Notes: generated from the sequence alone by a model not told the origin. Counted from the first letter of the stretch, positions 45,698 to 55,564 are shown. The stretch is 64,000 nt of DNA from Deltaproteobacteria bacterium (GCA_029261875.1 JAJDAL010000042.1:124001-188000); one strand, 5' to 3'. Made by a program: numbers and translations.

Positions 45698-47026
45698 ATG
45701 TCGTTTCGCGAAACCCCTCTCGCGCAGGAATTGAACGCCACCCTCGAGGCCGCAGCACCGGAAGTGCTCGCGATGCTCTCGCCCCTGGGCCGTCGGCTGT
45801 ATTTCCCGCGCGGCATTCTCACCCAGACCGCGGAAGCGAAGGACAAGGCCACGCGTTTCAACGCCACCATCGGCATTGCGACCGAGGGCGGCGCCCCCAT
45901 GCACCTGGCGTCGATCCAACAACACCTGCAGGGCATCGATCCCGCCGACGCGTACAACTACGCCCCGCCGGCGGGGCGCATGGGTTTGCGCCAACGCTGG
46001 CAGGAAAAGTTGGCGGAAGAGAATCCGAGCCAACGCGGCAAGGCGATCGGGCTTCCGATCACCACGTCTGCCATCACTCACGGTCTGTGCCTGGTGGGCG
46101 ACTTGTTCGTGGGGGAAGGCGATTGCTTGCTGCTGCCGGACAAGTTCTGGGGCAACTACCGGTTGCTCTACGAAGTGCGCTGCGGCGGCGAAGTGCAGAC
46201 GTTCCCGTTCTTCGACGGCGAGGGTTTCGACACCAAGGGTTTCGCACAAGGCTTGGCGGAAGCCGCGAAGGGACGCGACAAGATTGTCGTGTTGCTGAAC
46301 TTCCCCAACAACCCGACGGGCTACATGCCGACGCCCGCCGAAGGCGAGGCCATCGTCGCGGCGTTGCTCGCCCAGGCCGAACGCGGAACCAAGCTGGTGA
46401 CAGTGCTCGACGACGCGTACTTCGGGCTCTTCTACCACCTCGGTGGAACGTCCATGACCGAGTCGCTGTTCGGAATGCTCGCGAACCGACATCCGAACTT
46501 GTTGGCCGTGAAACTCGACGGTGCCACCAAGGAGCTGTTCGTGTGGGGCCTGCGCTGCGGCTTCATCACCTTTGGCCCCGGGCGCGCGGACACCAGCGAT
46601 GCGGTCTGCGATGCCCTCGAAGCCAAGGTGCGCGGGGCGATCCGCGGGGCCATCTCCAACAGCCCGCAGCTCTCCCAGTCCCTGGTCGAGCAATCCCTCA
46701 CCTCGTCGACGATCTCCGCCGAGCGCAAGCAGAAGACCGAAATCCTGCGCGCGCGCGCGACGCGGGTGAACGAAGTGGTGCGTCGGTCCGAGTACGCGGA
46801 CAGTTGGGACGTCTATCCCTTCAACAGTGGTTACTTCATGTGTATCCGCGTGAAGGGCGTCGACGCCGAAAAGCTGCGCCTGCATCTGCTCGACGAACAC
46901 GCCACGGGGTTGATCGCCACGAGTCCGACGGATCTGCGCATCGCGTTTTCGTGCCTCGAGCTCGAAGACGTGGAACCGCTGTTCGAAACGGTCCATCGCG
47001 CCATCGGCGAGCTGCGCTCCGCCTAA
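45698..47026 (+). CDS. Class I/II pyridoxal-phosphate aminotransferase
   Basis: The 442-residue protein has the fold type I pattern: NYAPPAGRMGLRQRW near the start, LLNFPNNPTGYMP for cofactor and substrate binding, DDAYFGLFY, and the cofactor lysine in LDGATKELFVWGLR. The substrate cannot be set from these motifs. AAGGA precedes the ATG. It is convergent with the M20 peptidase gene, with a 4-base overlap at the stops. Confidence 0.9.
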   Translation: MSFRETPLAQELNATLEAAAPEVLAMLSPLGRRLYFPRGILTQTAEAKDKATRFNATIGIATEGGAPMHLASIQQHLQGIDPADAYNYAPPAGRMGLRQRWQEKLAEENPSQRGKAIGLPITTSAITHGLCLVGDLFVGEGDCLLLPDKFWGNYRLLYEVRCGGEVQTFPFFDGEGFDTKGFAQGLAEAAKGRDKIVVLLNFPNNPTGYMPTPAEGEAIVAALLAQAERGTKLVTVLDDAYFGLFYHLGGTSMTESLFGMLANRHPNLLAVKLDGATKELFVWGLRCGFITFGPGRADTSDAVCDALEAKVRGAIRGAISNSPQLSQSLVEQSLTSSTISAERKQKTEILRARATRVNEVVRRSEYADSWDVYPFNSGYFMCIRVKGVDAEKLRLHLLDEHATGLIATSPTDLRIAFSCLELEDVEPLFETVHRAIGELRSA

Positions 47027-48453
47027 AGGGCTTCCAGGATCTGAACCAGGGTGTCGACGCCGCGTTCCAGGTTTTCGACGGAGACCCGCTCGTTCGGCCC
47101 GTGGACGCGTCGGGATTCTCCGGGCGCGAGCCAGCGCGGCACGAATCCGTAGGAGACGATGCCGAGGTCGCGAAAGTAGTGGGCGTCCGTAAAGCCGGAG
47201 ATCACGCGCGGCACCACGTGGGCGCCGGGATCCACCTTTTCGGCCACGCGTTCGATCGCGCGGAAGAGATCCGTTTCCATCGGCGAACTCCGGGTATCGA
47301 AAGCCAATAAGATTTCGAGGGAGATGCGGGGATTGCCCATTTTCGTGTCGATGGCTCGGGCGAGTTCCGCGCAGGTATCGCCCGGCAGCAGTCGCGCGTC
47401 GAGATGGGCGGTGGCGGTCGCGGGAATCACGTTGGTGCGCGGGCTGCCCTCGAGCATCGTGATGGCGACGGTGTTGCGCACCAACGCGGCGCGCCCGGCA
47501 TCGGTCAAGAAACGCCGTCGGAAGCCCGGGTCCGTTTCGAAAGCCAGAGCCAGGTCCCCATAGCCCGCGCGATCCTCGGCGCTCGCGAAAGGAGCCAGCG
47601 CGGCAAACATCCGCGCCACTTCGGGAATGACGCGGACCTCGGTCTGGAAACGACGCACGCGATCCAATGCGGCGACGAGGTGCGTGACGGGCGATTCCGG
47701 GGGGGCGGTGGAGCTGTGTCCCGGAGCGCCGCGCGCCACGACGCGAAGCCAGCACGGACTCTTCTCCACGACCGTCACGCCCCACATGGGCGCCGACCCC
47801 GGCCGGGCAAGGATCCCGCCGCCTTCGGTCAAAAGGAATTCCGCGTTGTGCAAGAGTTCCGGGTGTTCGCGCGTGATCCAACCTGCGCCCAGGCGCCCGC
47901 CGGTTTCTTCGTCGGGCGTCGCCAAGAAGATCACGTCGCGTTCGAGGGGCGCTTTGTCGGCGAGTGCGACCAGGGTGAGGAGCTGCACCACCCCCACCCC
48001 CTTTGCGTCGAGCGCGCCCCGTCCCACCACGTGGCCATCGCGAATGGCGCCCTCGAAGGGGCCCGTCTCCCAACTTGCTTCGTCGGCGGGTACGACGTCG
48101 AGGTGCGAGAGCAGGACGATCGGACGTTTTGCGCCGGTTCCCGGCAGCCGGGCCCAGACCGCGCTTCGACCGGGGTGGTTGGGCACCGGCAGCACGCGTG
48201 CGGGGATGCCCTCGTGCTCGAGCACCCGGGCGTAGAGTCGCGCCACGGCGTGTTCGCCCCCCGGCGGATTCACGGTGGGATAGGCGATTGCTCGGCTGAG
48301 GATGGCGCTCGCCGCTCCCGGCAGGTCGCGATCCGGGTCCGGATAGTGGGAGGCGGCGCAGGCCACGAGAACTGCGCCCAGAAGGCCGAGGAGCGCCCGA
48401 GGCGGCAAAAAACGGAGTGAATTCAACACGTTCTGTGTCGTCGAAATCTTCAT
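47023..48453 (-). CDS. M20-family metallopeptidase, lipoprotein
   Basis: The 476-residue protein has a lipoprotein signal with the lipobox LVAC (Cys about residue 32), which suggests a periplasmic or outer-membrane place. The M20 metal ligands are clear: LSHLDVVPA, GRGALDAKG, PDEETGG and the late FTDAHYF. It resembles carboxypeptidase-S-like members of M20 that cleave small peptides or acyl amino acids. The ATG at 48453 is the best start, since the frame upstream of it is antisense to the M23 gene. Confidence 0.9.
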   Translation of the reverse strand: MKISTTQNVLNSLRFLPPRALLGLLGAVLVACAASHYPDPDRDLPGAASAILSRAIAYPTVNPPGGEHAVARLYARVLEHEGIPARVLPVPNHPGRSAVWARLPGTGAKRPIVLLSHLDVVPADEASWETGPFEGAIRDGHVVGRGALDAKGVGVVQLLTLVALADKAPLERDVIFLATPDEETGGRLGAGWITREHPELLHNAEFLLTEGGGILARPGSAPMWGVTVVEKSPCWLRVVARGAPGHSSTAPPESPVTHLVAALDRVRRFQTEVRVIPEVARMFAALAPFASAEDRAGYGDLALAFETDPGFRRRFLTDAGRAALVRNTVAITMLEGSPRTNVIPATATAHLDARLLPGDTCAELARAIDTKMGNPRISLEILLAFDTRSSPMETDLFRAIERVAEKVDPGAHVVPRVISGFTDAHYFRDLGIVSYGFVPRWLAPGESRRVHGPNERVSVENLERGVDTLVQILEAL

Positions 48454-48576
48454 GGGGTGCCACCGGCGGCTTCGGGTCGCCCGGGGAGGCGGATTTTCGC
48501 GTGCACTTTCCTCCCAGAGTGGTAAACGGTCTGCGCGCTCCGGTTTTGTCGGAACGCCGGGAGGGGTTCGTCTGCA

Positions 48577-49923
48577 ATGCCGTCGCTGAACACGCGCTTG
48601 CCTAACTGGCTCGAGGGGCCCCATGGGGTCCCCCACCGTTGGTTTCTCGGCCTCGTGGCCTTCGTCGCCGCGACTGTGGCGCCCTTGGCGGCCTTTGGCC
48701 AGGCCCCGAGCAGCGACCCTTCGGCCCTCGCCCCCCTGGTGGTTGCCCGGGCGGATTCCGCATTCGAAGACCTCGCGGCGGTCCCCGGGATTGCCGAGCT
48801 GTCGGAACTCGTGGTCACCACGGGCACGATTACCCGCGGCGATTCGGTCTACCTCTCGCTCACCGACCAGGGCATCACGCCCCGCACGGTCTACGAAATC
48901 TCCAATGCGCTGGAAGGCGTTTTCGACTTTCGCAATGCCCTGCCCGGACACTGGTACCGACTGGTGCAGCGCACGGACGGAACGATCCTCGAGTTTTTCT
49001 ACGGAACCTCGGCCCTGGAGGGCTACCGACTCTATCGCGACGGAGGCGACTTCGTGGCCGAACGCCACGAAGTCGAAATGATTCGCCGCGTGTCGCGCAT
49101 CGCGGGCGTCATCCAAAGCACCCTTTACGAATCCGTCGAAGCGTTGGGCGAGAGTTCTCTGCTCGCCGGTGACTTCGCCCAGCTGTTTGCCTGGGATGTC
49201 GATTTCTCGCGTTCGGTGCGCAAAGGCGATGAGTTCTCGGTTCTCTACGAGCGGTTGTATCGCAAGGACGCCCTCGGGAAAGAGACCTACGTGCGCCCCG
49301 GGCGAATCCTCGCCGCACGTTATACGGGCGGCTCCGGCAGTCACACCGCGGTGTACTTCGAACAAAAGGACGGGCGCGGCGGGTACTTCCGGCCCGACGG
49401 ATCCTCCATGGAGCGTCAGTTCATGATGGCGCCCCTCAAGTACAACCGGATCAGTTCTTCCTACACGTTGAAGCGGCGCCACCCGATCTTGAAAGTCACG
49501 CGACCGCATCAGGGCATCGACTACGCGGCGCCCGTGGGTACGCCGGTCTGGTCCGTCGCCAACGGAAAGGTGCTCTACAAAGGTTGGGCGGGCGGATTCG
49601 GTCGCTTGGTGAAGATCAAACACGACGACGGTTACGTGTCCTATTACGGGCACCTTTCGAAGTACGCGAAGAACCTCGAAGTGGGTCAGCGCATTCAGCA
49701 ACAGGAAGTCCTTGGTTACGTGGGCAAGAGCGGTCTCGCGACGGGCCCGCACGTTTGCTTCCGGATTGCGAAGAACGGCTCCTACGTGAATCCCACACGC
49801 CTGCGGACTCCGCCTGCGGACCCGGTACCGCCGCAGTTCGAAAACGCTTTCCACTCGATTCGAGACCGGCGGCTGGCCCAGCTCGACCCCACCCGGGAAG
49901 TCGGCCTCGCCGAGGCCCTCTAG
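48577..49923 (+). CDS. M23 peptidase, MepM-like, with altered zinc motif
   Basis: The 448-residue protein has a signal peptide (about 20-42), an OapA/LysM-like region (about 70-270) and a C-terminal M23 domain (about 290-410). RPHQGIDYAAPVGTP gives the first His and Asp, and YYGHLSKYAK is present. The last motif is GPHVCF where GPHLHF is usual, so the second His of HxH is Cys. Similar HVC forms occur in other phyla, so the protein may be active with Cys as ligand or may be a regulator like EnvC. It is divergent from the M20 gene. Confidence 0.88.
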   Translation: MPSLNTRLPNWLEGPHGVPHRWFLGLVAFVAATVAPLAAFGQAPSSDPSALAPLVVARADSAFEDLAAVPGIAELSELVVTTGTITRGDSVYLSLTDQGITPRTVYEISNALEGVFDFRNALPGHWYRLVQRTDGTILEFFYGTSALEGYRLYRDGGDFVAERHEVEMIRRVSRIAGVIQSTLYESVEALGESSLLAGDFAQLFAWDVDFSRSVRKGDEFSVLYERLYRKDALGKETYVRPGRILAARYTGGSGSHTAVYFEQKDGRGGYFRPDGSSMERQFMMAPLKYNRISSSYTLKRRHPILKVTRPHQGIDYAAPVGTPVWSVANGKVLYKGWAGGFGRLVKIKHDDGYVSYYGHLSKYAKNLEVGQRIQQQEVLGYVGKSGLATGPHVCFRIAKNGSYVNPTRLRTPPADPVPPQFENAFHSIRDRRLAQLDPTREVGLAEAL

Positions 49924-49947
49924 GCGGTTCCTGCTAGAGTTTCCGCC

Positions 49948-50388
49948 ATGCCCCCCCCGGGACAAACCGTTCTTTCGGAGCGCATGGAAGCGGCCGGCAC
50001 GCGTCTCGGCGCGCGCGAAGCCCTGCACCACTCCGCTCTCGAATCCGCCCGGGCCCGGGCGGAAGTCCTCCACAAACAGGTTGCGGCGGCGCTCGAGCGC
50101 TTCCACGAGGCGGCGGCGCGCGCCGGTGCAGCGCACCTGCGCGTCGAGCTGACGCCGGTTCGCCTGGACGACAAGCACGTGCGCGCGGTCGAGTTCGAGC
50201 TGCGGCGCGGACGCCAGGTCGCCATCGTCACGGCCAAGAGCCGGGGTGACGTCACGCTCGTCGGACCGTTTCGCAGCGGCAAGACCGAAGGCCCCTGCAA
50301 GACATTTGCCTTCGACGCCGGGTCCGAGTTCGATCTCGCCCTGGCGGAATTTCTCGAACAGTTTCTGGAAGAATCCCTCGCGCCCTGA
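49948..50388 (+). CDS. Hypothetical protein
   Basis: I do not recognise this 146-residue protein. It has an Ala/Glu/Arg-rich helical first half (about 10-60, possibly a coiled coil) and a beta-rich second half. No signal peptide or membrane segment is visible, and it ends in an acidic helix (EFDLALAEFLEQFLEE). Codon use and G+C match its neighbours. It sits 24 bases after the M23 gene and 13 bases before glutamate-cysteine ligase on the same strand, so all three may be co-transcribed. Confidence 0.65.
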   Translation: MPPPGQTVLSERMEAAGTRLGAREALHHSALESARARAEVLHKQVAAALERFHEAAARAGAAHLRVELTPVRLDDKHVRAVEFELRRGRQVAIVTAKSRGDVTLVGPFRSGKTEGPCKTFAFDAGSEFDLALAEFLEQFLEESLAP

Positions 50389-50401
50389 GTGAACGTACAA
50401 C

Positions 50402-51760
50402 ATGGAAGAAAAACGCCGCAAACCCCGAGACCCGGTGGGTTCCGTCGCCGACCTCATTGCCTGGTTCCGCGAACATGAAAAACCGCCGGAGCGTTGGCGT
50501 GTGGGAACCGAGCACGAAAAGGTTGGCCTGTATCGCGACAGTTTGAAGCCGGTTCCCTATGAGGGGGAAGCGGGAATCGGTGCACTCCTCGAGCGGGTTG
50601 CGGTCACTGACGGGTGGAAGCGCATTCGCGAAGACGGCAACCTGATTGCCCTCGAAAAGGAAGGCGCCAGCCTGACCCTCGAACCCGGCGGCCAAGTGGA
50701 GCTTTCCGGTGCGCCCCTGCACGCCATCCACGACACGTGTCGCGAGTTTCACGGCCACCTCGAACTCATGAAGCGCGTGTGTGAACCCCACGGAATCGTC
50801 TTCCTGGGGCTCGGAATGAATCCGCTGCACGCGGTCGCAGACATGCCGAAGATGCCCAAGGCGCGCTACGCCATCATGCGCGAGTACCTGCCCTCGCGCG
50901 GTTCCATGGCCCTCGACATGATGCATCTCACCGCCACGGTCCAGGCCAATTTCGATTACGCGAGCGAAGCGGACATGATCGACAAGCTCCGCACCGCCCT
51001 GGCCATCACACCGGTGGTTTCCGCCATCTATGCGAACTCGAGCTTGAGTCAGGGTAAACCGAACGGGTTCATCTCGAAGCGAATCCATATCTGGCGCCAC
51101 ACGGACCCGGATCGAACGGGGCTCCTGCCCTGGGCCTTCGACGACGATTTCGGATACGAACGCTACGTGGAATGGGCCCTGGATGTTCCCATGTTCTTTC
51201 TCGTGCGCGAAGGGCGCTACCGCCCAGCGCGGGGAATGACCTTCCGCAACTTCATGGATGCGGGTTTCGAGGGCGAGCGGGCCACCTTGGCGGATTTCGA
51301 TCGCCATCTCACCACCTTGTTCCCGGAAGTTCGGCTGAAACGCATCATCGAGGTGCGGGGTACCGACGCCGTTCCTCCGGGATTGACGTGCTCTCTACCG
51401 GCCCTCTGGAAGGGAGTTCTCTACGACCCGGAGGCCCGGCAAGCCGCCGCCGCCCTGGTGTCCACCTGGGGGGCTCCAGAGCGCGAGGCAGCGCTCGACG
51501 CGGTGGCCCGCCGGGGCTTGGCGGCACAGGTCGGCGGACGTTCCGTCTTGGAGCTGGCAGGCGAGCTGGTCGCAGTCGCCGCAGCCGGGCTGCGGCGAAT
51601 CGGCCATTGCAACGATTCGGGCGAGGACGAGGGCATCTTCCTCGAACCCGTGCGGGAACAACTGGAGCGAGGAAAAAGCCCCGGTGAGGTGGTCCTCGAG
51701 CATTGGGAGGGCGATTGGGCTCGTTCACCTCAGCGCTTGCTCGACTACGCGCGATACTGA
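50402..51760 (+). CDS. gshA: Glutamate-cysteine ligase, plant/proteobacterial type
   Basis: The enzyme joins glutamate and cysteine with ATP, the first step of glutathione synthesis. The 452-residue protein has the GCS2/plant-type hallmarks: GTEHEK near residue 36, EPGGQVELSGAP, MHLTATVQANFDY and an RHTDPDRTG loop. No glutathione synthetase gene is in the window. Glutaredoxin and thioredoxin reductase lie 3.5 kb downstream, which fits a thiol theme. Confidence 0.92.
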   Translation: MEEKRRKPRDPVGSVADLIAWFREHEKPPERWRVGTEHEKVGLYRDSLKPVPYEGEAGIGALLERVAVTDGWKRIREDGNLIALEKEGASLTLEPGGQVELSGAPLHAIHDTCREFHGHLELMKRVCEPHGIVFLGLGMNPLHAVADMPKMPKARYAIMREYLPSRGSMALDMMHLTATVQANFDYASEADMIDKLRTALAITPVVSAIYANSSLSQGKPNGFISKRIHIWRHTDPDRTGLLPWAFDDDFGYERYVEWALDVPMFFLVREGRYRPARGMTFRNFMDAGFEGERATLADFDRHLTTLFPEVRLKRIIEVRGTDAVPPGLTCSLPALWKGVLYDPEARQAAAALVSTWGAPEREAALDAVARRGLAAQVGGRSVLELAGELVAVAAAGLRRIGHCNDSGEDEGIFLEPVREQLERGKSPGEVVLEHWEGDWARSPQRLLDYARY

Positions 51761-51793
51761 TACGCTCGGGCGCTTGCGATGGAGGCATAGACC

Positions 51794-52354
51794 ATGGCCG
51801 GGAACATGAAAATCACCTTTACCCTCGACGAGGCCGATGCGTCTTACTTTCGGAGCATTTACCGCCGCGCCAAGAAGAATTCATCGGAACTCGATACCCA
51901 GGTGGTGATCAAAGAGGTCCGCGCGTTGGTCGAGCGGGTCGAAGGCGAGAAAAAAGTCCCTTCCTTCGTCAAGGAGGCGATCCTCACCCTCGACACCCTG
52001 ATCGAGATGTTGGAAGACAAGGATTACGCGCTCCCGAAATCGGTGGCGGGCAAAGTGGTCGCGGCCCTCGCCTATTTCGCGAATCCCGACGATCTGATCC
52101 CGGATTCGATTCCCGGTCTCGGCTTTCTCGACGATGCAATCATCATCAAGATCATCGGCGACGACTTCAAGCACGAGCTCAAGGGCTATCAGAAGTTCTG
52201 CAAGTTCCGCAATCGAGCGGAGCAACGTCCCTGGACGAACGTTGCCAAGACCCGCCTGCCCAAGATGTTGGACGCGGAGCGCCGCAAGCTGCGCGGAGAG
52301 ATCGAACAGAAGGAACGCTTGGATTCCGCGAAGCGCACATCGATCTGGAGATGA
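51794..52354 (+). CDS. YkvA-type (DUF1232) protein
   Basis: The 186-residue protein carries the DUF1232 core (about 75-125): AALAYFANPDDLIPDSIPG, followed by FLDDAIIIKII. Homologues are small membrane-associated proteins of unknown role. GGAGG precedes the ATG. It is followed after 24 bases by the receiver/PAS gene, so it is probably in its operon. Confidence 0.85.
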   Translation: MAGNMKITFTLDEADASYFRSIYRRAKKNSSELDTQVVIKEVRALVERVEGEKKVPSFVKEAILTLDTLIEMLEDKDYALPKSVAGKVVAALAYFANPDDLIPDSIPGLGFLDDAIIIKIIGDDFKHELKGYQKFCKFRNRAEQRPWTNVAKTRLPKMLDAERRKLRGEIEQKERLDSAKRTSIWR

Positions 52355-52378
52355 TTCGCGGGAAGCTTCCGCCCGAAC

Positions 52379-53536
52379 ATGACCACTGCTAGCCCGGCTC
52401 AAAGTCGCATTCTCATCGTCGACGACGAAGAGGCCATCCTCGAAACGATGGCTTTTACGTTTTCGGATCAGTACGACGTGCTGACGGCGGGCGATGCGTC
52501 CAAGGGTCTCGAGATTCTCCGCGACAAGGCACCGGTTTCCGCCGTCATCACCGACCAGCGGATGCCGAACATGACCGGCGTGGAGTTCCTCGCGAAGGTC
52601 TACCAACAACATCCGGCCACGACCCGCATCATTCTGACGGGCTTCGCCGATATGGACGCCATCATCAAGGCCATCAACGATGGCCACGTGTACGCCTATA
52701 TCAACAAGCCCTGGGAGCCCGCGGAACTGAAGCAGTTGGTCCGGCGGGCAGTCGACCATCACCACCTGACCCTCGAAAACGAGCGGCTGGTGACGGATCT
52801 GCAGCGGGCGAACACCTTCCTCGAGGCCCTGATGGATCGCCTTCCCACGGGCGCCCTGGCGTTGGATGAATCGGGCATCGTGCAGGCATCGAATCGCTCG
52901 GCGGAGGAGTATCTCGAGCTCGAGACGGACCCGCGGGGCCGCACCCTCGCGGACGTCTTGTCGGGCGAACGCCTGGCGCCTCTCGAAGAGGCGACGCGAC
53001 AGCTGCTCGAATCCGATACGAATCAGTTTCAAGAGCTCGACCTTCCGGTGGAAGGCGGCGTGCGAAGGCTTCGTGTGCGAACCGACCCCTTGCTCGACCC
53101 CAAGGGCAGCAACGAGCTGGGCCGCGTCATCCTGCTGCGCGAGATTTCCCACGAACCCATTCGGCGCCGCTTCGAGGAACTCCTGGGCGAGCTCACTCGC
53201 GAAAAGGAAGATCTGCGTGCGCGGCTGCTGAAGGCGGGGGAAGAGCTGCGGGGAATTTCCCTTCAAGTCCAAGAGGCCCAGGTGCCATCGGCGAGCATGC
53301 AGGAACTCGACGAACTCGCATCGCGCACCCAGACGGCGATTCAAAACTGGCTCGATGTGGACGATGCGCTGGCGGAAAGCGATTATCCCGACGCACAACT
53401 GCTCATGGATCGGATGCGCGTCGCAACCGCGCGTTGGCCGGTGGCGGAAAAGATGCCCGAGGCGGTGCTCACCCTGGCTCGTCGCGTGGAGGCCTATTAC
53501 GAGTCCGGCGAGAACCCCAAGCGCCGCACCCTCTGA
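52379..53536 (+). CDS. Response regulator with PAS domain and helical tail
   Basis: The 385-residue protein has a receiver (about 8-130, with DDEE, acceptor Asp in ITDQRMPNMTG and NKPW), then a PAS domain (about 140-255, LPTGALALDESGIVQASNRSA) and a long helical region to the end. There is no DNA-binding, kinase or cyclic-nucleotide domain, so output probably goes through protein contacts. The unknown membrane protein that starts one base after its stop is the obvious partner. Confidence 0.85.
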   Translation: MTTASPAQSRILIVDDEEAILETMAFTFSDQYDVLTAGDASKGLEILRDKAPVSAVITDQRMPNMTGVEFLAKVYQQHPATTRIILTGFADMDAIIKAINDGHVYAYINKPWEPAELKQLVRRAVDHHHLTLENERLVTDLQRANTFLEALMDRLPTGALALDESGIVQASNRSAEEYLELETDPRGRTLADVLSGERLAPLEEATRQLLESDTNQFQELDLPVEGGVRRLRVRTDPLLDPKGSNELGRVILLREISHEPIRRRFEELLGELTREKEDLRARLLKAGEELRGISLQVQEAQVPSASMQELDELASRTQTAIQNWLDVDDALAESDYPDAQLLMDRMRVATARWPVAEKMPEAVLTLARRVEAYYESGENPKRRTL

Positions 53537-53537
53537 G

Positions 53538-55208
53538 ATGCCGCCGGAAGCGCCCACACTTCCGCGCCTGGAATACCGACTCGCCCGGCTGAAACTGAGC
53601 TTGCGTTTCACCTATGCGTTCCACGCGCGCGAGATCCGCTTCGAGCGCGACACGGGCGCCGGCTTCGGACGCGTCTTTCCCGAAACGTTCTCGTTTCTGG
53701 CCGATCGCCACGATCCCGCGGAGCTGTACCTGCAGATCGAAGACTTGTGGAGCAAGCCGAAACTCATCTCGCCCGAAGCCACGCGCCGCGAAGCGGAAGA
53801 TGTGATGATGCGTCTCATCTTCGCGACGCCCCGCTACCTGGACGAGCTGCTCGATCGGCTGGAAGGCGACGGTCGACTCGACTCGGCACAGATCCAGCGC
53901 GTCTACGAAGACGCCGTCATGCTGACGCGTGTGCTGTCGCGTTTCATGCGCGACAAGAATTTGGAGCGCGAACCGCGCTTGCGCTTCACGCGGGTCCACT
54001 TGCGTAAAGTGCTGTTGCGATCGTTGCTCGCGCTACTCGGTTCGCGGGTCAGCGACGGGTATCTGGAGCGCTTCGCCCGGGGCCAGGTCGATCCCATCGA
54101 CCGAGGCGACGATCTGTCGGAATCCGGCTTCTTCTACACCATGGCGCGCGGCGACGTCGACGCGGTGGATCGCTGTCTGGTCGCCACAACGGAGCGCGTC
54201 TATTTCCAGTGGATCGAGGAGATCTGCCTCGACGAAGAGAATCAGGCCTTCGAGGCCGAAGAGTCCCCCTTCGCGGATCGCGAATGGGAGGTGCTGCGGG
54301 CCCTGCACGCTCGGGGGGGCCAATACATCGCCCGCGGTCGGGACATCAGCCCCTTCTTGCGCCGCCCGAACAACAAGAATTGCCTGCGCATCCTGGAGAA
54401 GCTCGAGCGCTGGTTCTTTCGCCAATACGATGTCCACCACGCGGCGGTGGTGATTCGTCACGCCGCACACCTGCGCCACGGGATCGAAGACGCTGAGCGC
54501 ATTCTGTCCCGTCACTCTGCTTCCAACTACGCGAAGCTGTTGCTGTTGGTCGCGCTGCCCTACCTGGGCGCGATCTTCTTCTACGAGCGCGCACCCGACG
54601 TCTTCGATTGGATCTGCTCGGCGGAGGTCGTCGTGATCCTGGCGGGGACCTTCTGGTTCTTCCTGTACAACTTCTGCTGGAAACGCGACCTGACGGTCTT
54701 CTACACCGCCGTGCCGCGCGTCATGGCGGGCATCATCGTCGGTTATGCCCCGGTATTCCTGATCGACGAGGTGTGGGACCTGGCGGGCAGCAGCTGGTTT
54801 CCCCTGATCTCTGTGGGCGCGCTGCTCGGATTCACCACGCTGCTCTACCTGTACGTCGAGATCCGACGTCGGATTCCCGACAGCAGCGAAGCCTTCTCGC
54901 GCGCCCGTTCGATCTTTCTGCTGGGGATCGTCGAAGCCTTTGGCTTCGGGATCGTGACTACCAGCCTACTCGGTCCCTTCATGGTGGCGCGCAACTGGGT
55001 CGATGTAGCGCTTCCCCTCGACGCGACGACCGTGGACGCCCTCCAGGCCGCCGCAACACCGGTGTTGGGCGAGCTCCCTCGGGTGTTGGGCGTCGACCCC
55101 TTCTTTGCCTTTCCGACCGCGGTGTTCCTGTTTACGTTCCTGTCCTTCTTCATTGGAACGTTTCTACAGCTCTTGTGGGAAGACTTGCCGTTTACGGAAC
55201 CGCTGTAG
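53538..55208 (+). CDS. Integral membrane protein of unknown function
   Basis: I do not recognise this 556-residue protein. Residues 1-330 are soluble, charged and helical, with RFTYAFHAREIRFERDTG near the start and many Arg/Glu/Asp. About six membrane segments follow (around 335-356, 360-385, 395-420, 428-450, 460-485 and 515-540). There is no known motif for transport, kinase or peptidase activity. It starts one base after the receiver/PAS gene, so a signal-linked membrane function is likely. The frame extends upstream inside the previous gene, but the coupling favours the ATG at 53538. Confidence 0.8.
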   Translation: MPPEAPTLPRLEYRLARLKLSLRFTYAFHAREIRFERDTGAGFGRVFPETFSFLADRHDPAELYLQIEDLWSKPKLISPEATRREAEDVMMRLIFATPRYLDELLDRLEGDGRLDSAQIQRVYEDAVMLTRVLSRFMRDKNLEREPRLRFTRVHLRKVLLRSLLALLGSRVSDGYLERFARGQVDPIDRGDDLSESGFFYTMARGDVDAVDRCLVATTERVYFQWIEEICLDEENQAFEAEESPFADREWEVLRALHARGGQYIARGRDISPFLRRPNNKNCLRILEKLERWFFRQYDVHHAAVVIRHAAHLRHGIEDAERILSRHSASNYAKLLLLVALPYLGAIFFYERAPDVFDWICSAEVVVILAGTFWFFLYNFCWKRDLTVFYTAVPRVMAGIIVGYAPVFLIDEVWDLAGSSWFPLISVGALLGFTTLLYLYVEIRRRIPDSSEAFSRARSIFLLGIVEAFGFGIVTTSLLGPFMVARNWVDVALPLDATTVDALQAAATPVLGELPRVLGVDPFFAFPTAVFLFTFLSFFIGTFLQLLWEDLPFTEPL

Positions 55209-55285
55209 GGGAGGATCGGCGAACCTCGATAGCGGATCTGGCATCCAAAGCGAGGTACAGTTTGTGGGCGGAATCCGAGGCGTAG

Positions 55286-55564
55286 ATGGAAGAGATCCTT
55301 CTATATACCAAGTCCTGGTGTCCCTATTGCGCGCGGGCCAAACGCCTGCTCGAGGAGAAGGGACAGACCTGGACGGAAGTCGACGTGGAACGTGAATCCG
55401 ATCGATTCGCCGAGATGATGGCGCGTTCCGGTCGCCGCACGGTCCCTCAAATATTCATCGGAGAACGGCACATTGGAGGCTACGACGATCTTCAGGCGCT
55501 CGAAGACAACGGGGAGCTAGACCCGCTGCTCGAAGCTCAAGCCAGTTCGTCACATTCGTCATGA
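55286..55564 (+). CDS. grxC: Glutaredoxin, GrxC type
   Basis: The 92-residue protein is a class I glutaredoxin with the CPYC active site (residues 12-15), TVPQIFIG with the cis-Pro, and GGYDDL for glutathione binding. It reduces disulfides and mixed disulfides with glutathione. GAGG precedes the ATG, and its stop overlaps the trxB start as ATGA. Confidence 0.95.
   Translation: MEEILLYTKSWCPYCARAKRLLEEKGQTWTEVDVERESDRFAEMMARSGRRTVPQIFIGERHIGGYDDLQALEDNGELDPLLEAQASSSHSS

Noticed and set aside
45614..50457. Long minus-strand open frames (987 and 1144 codons) over the aminotransferase, M20 and M23 genes
   Set aside because: Only the part from 48453 to 47023 is a real gene (M20 peptidase). The rest is antisense to well-supported genes and low in complexity.
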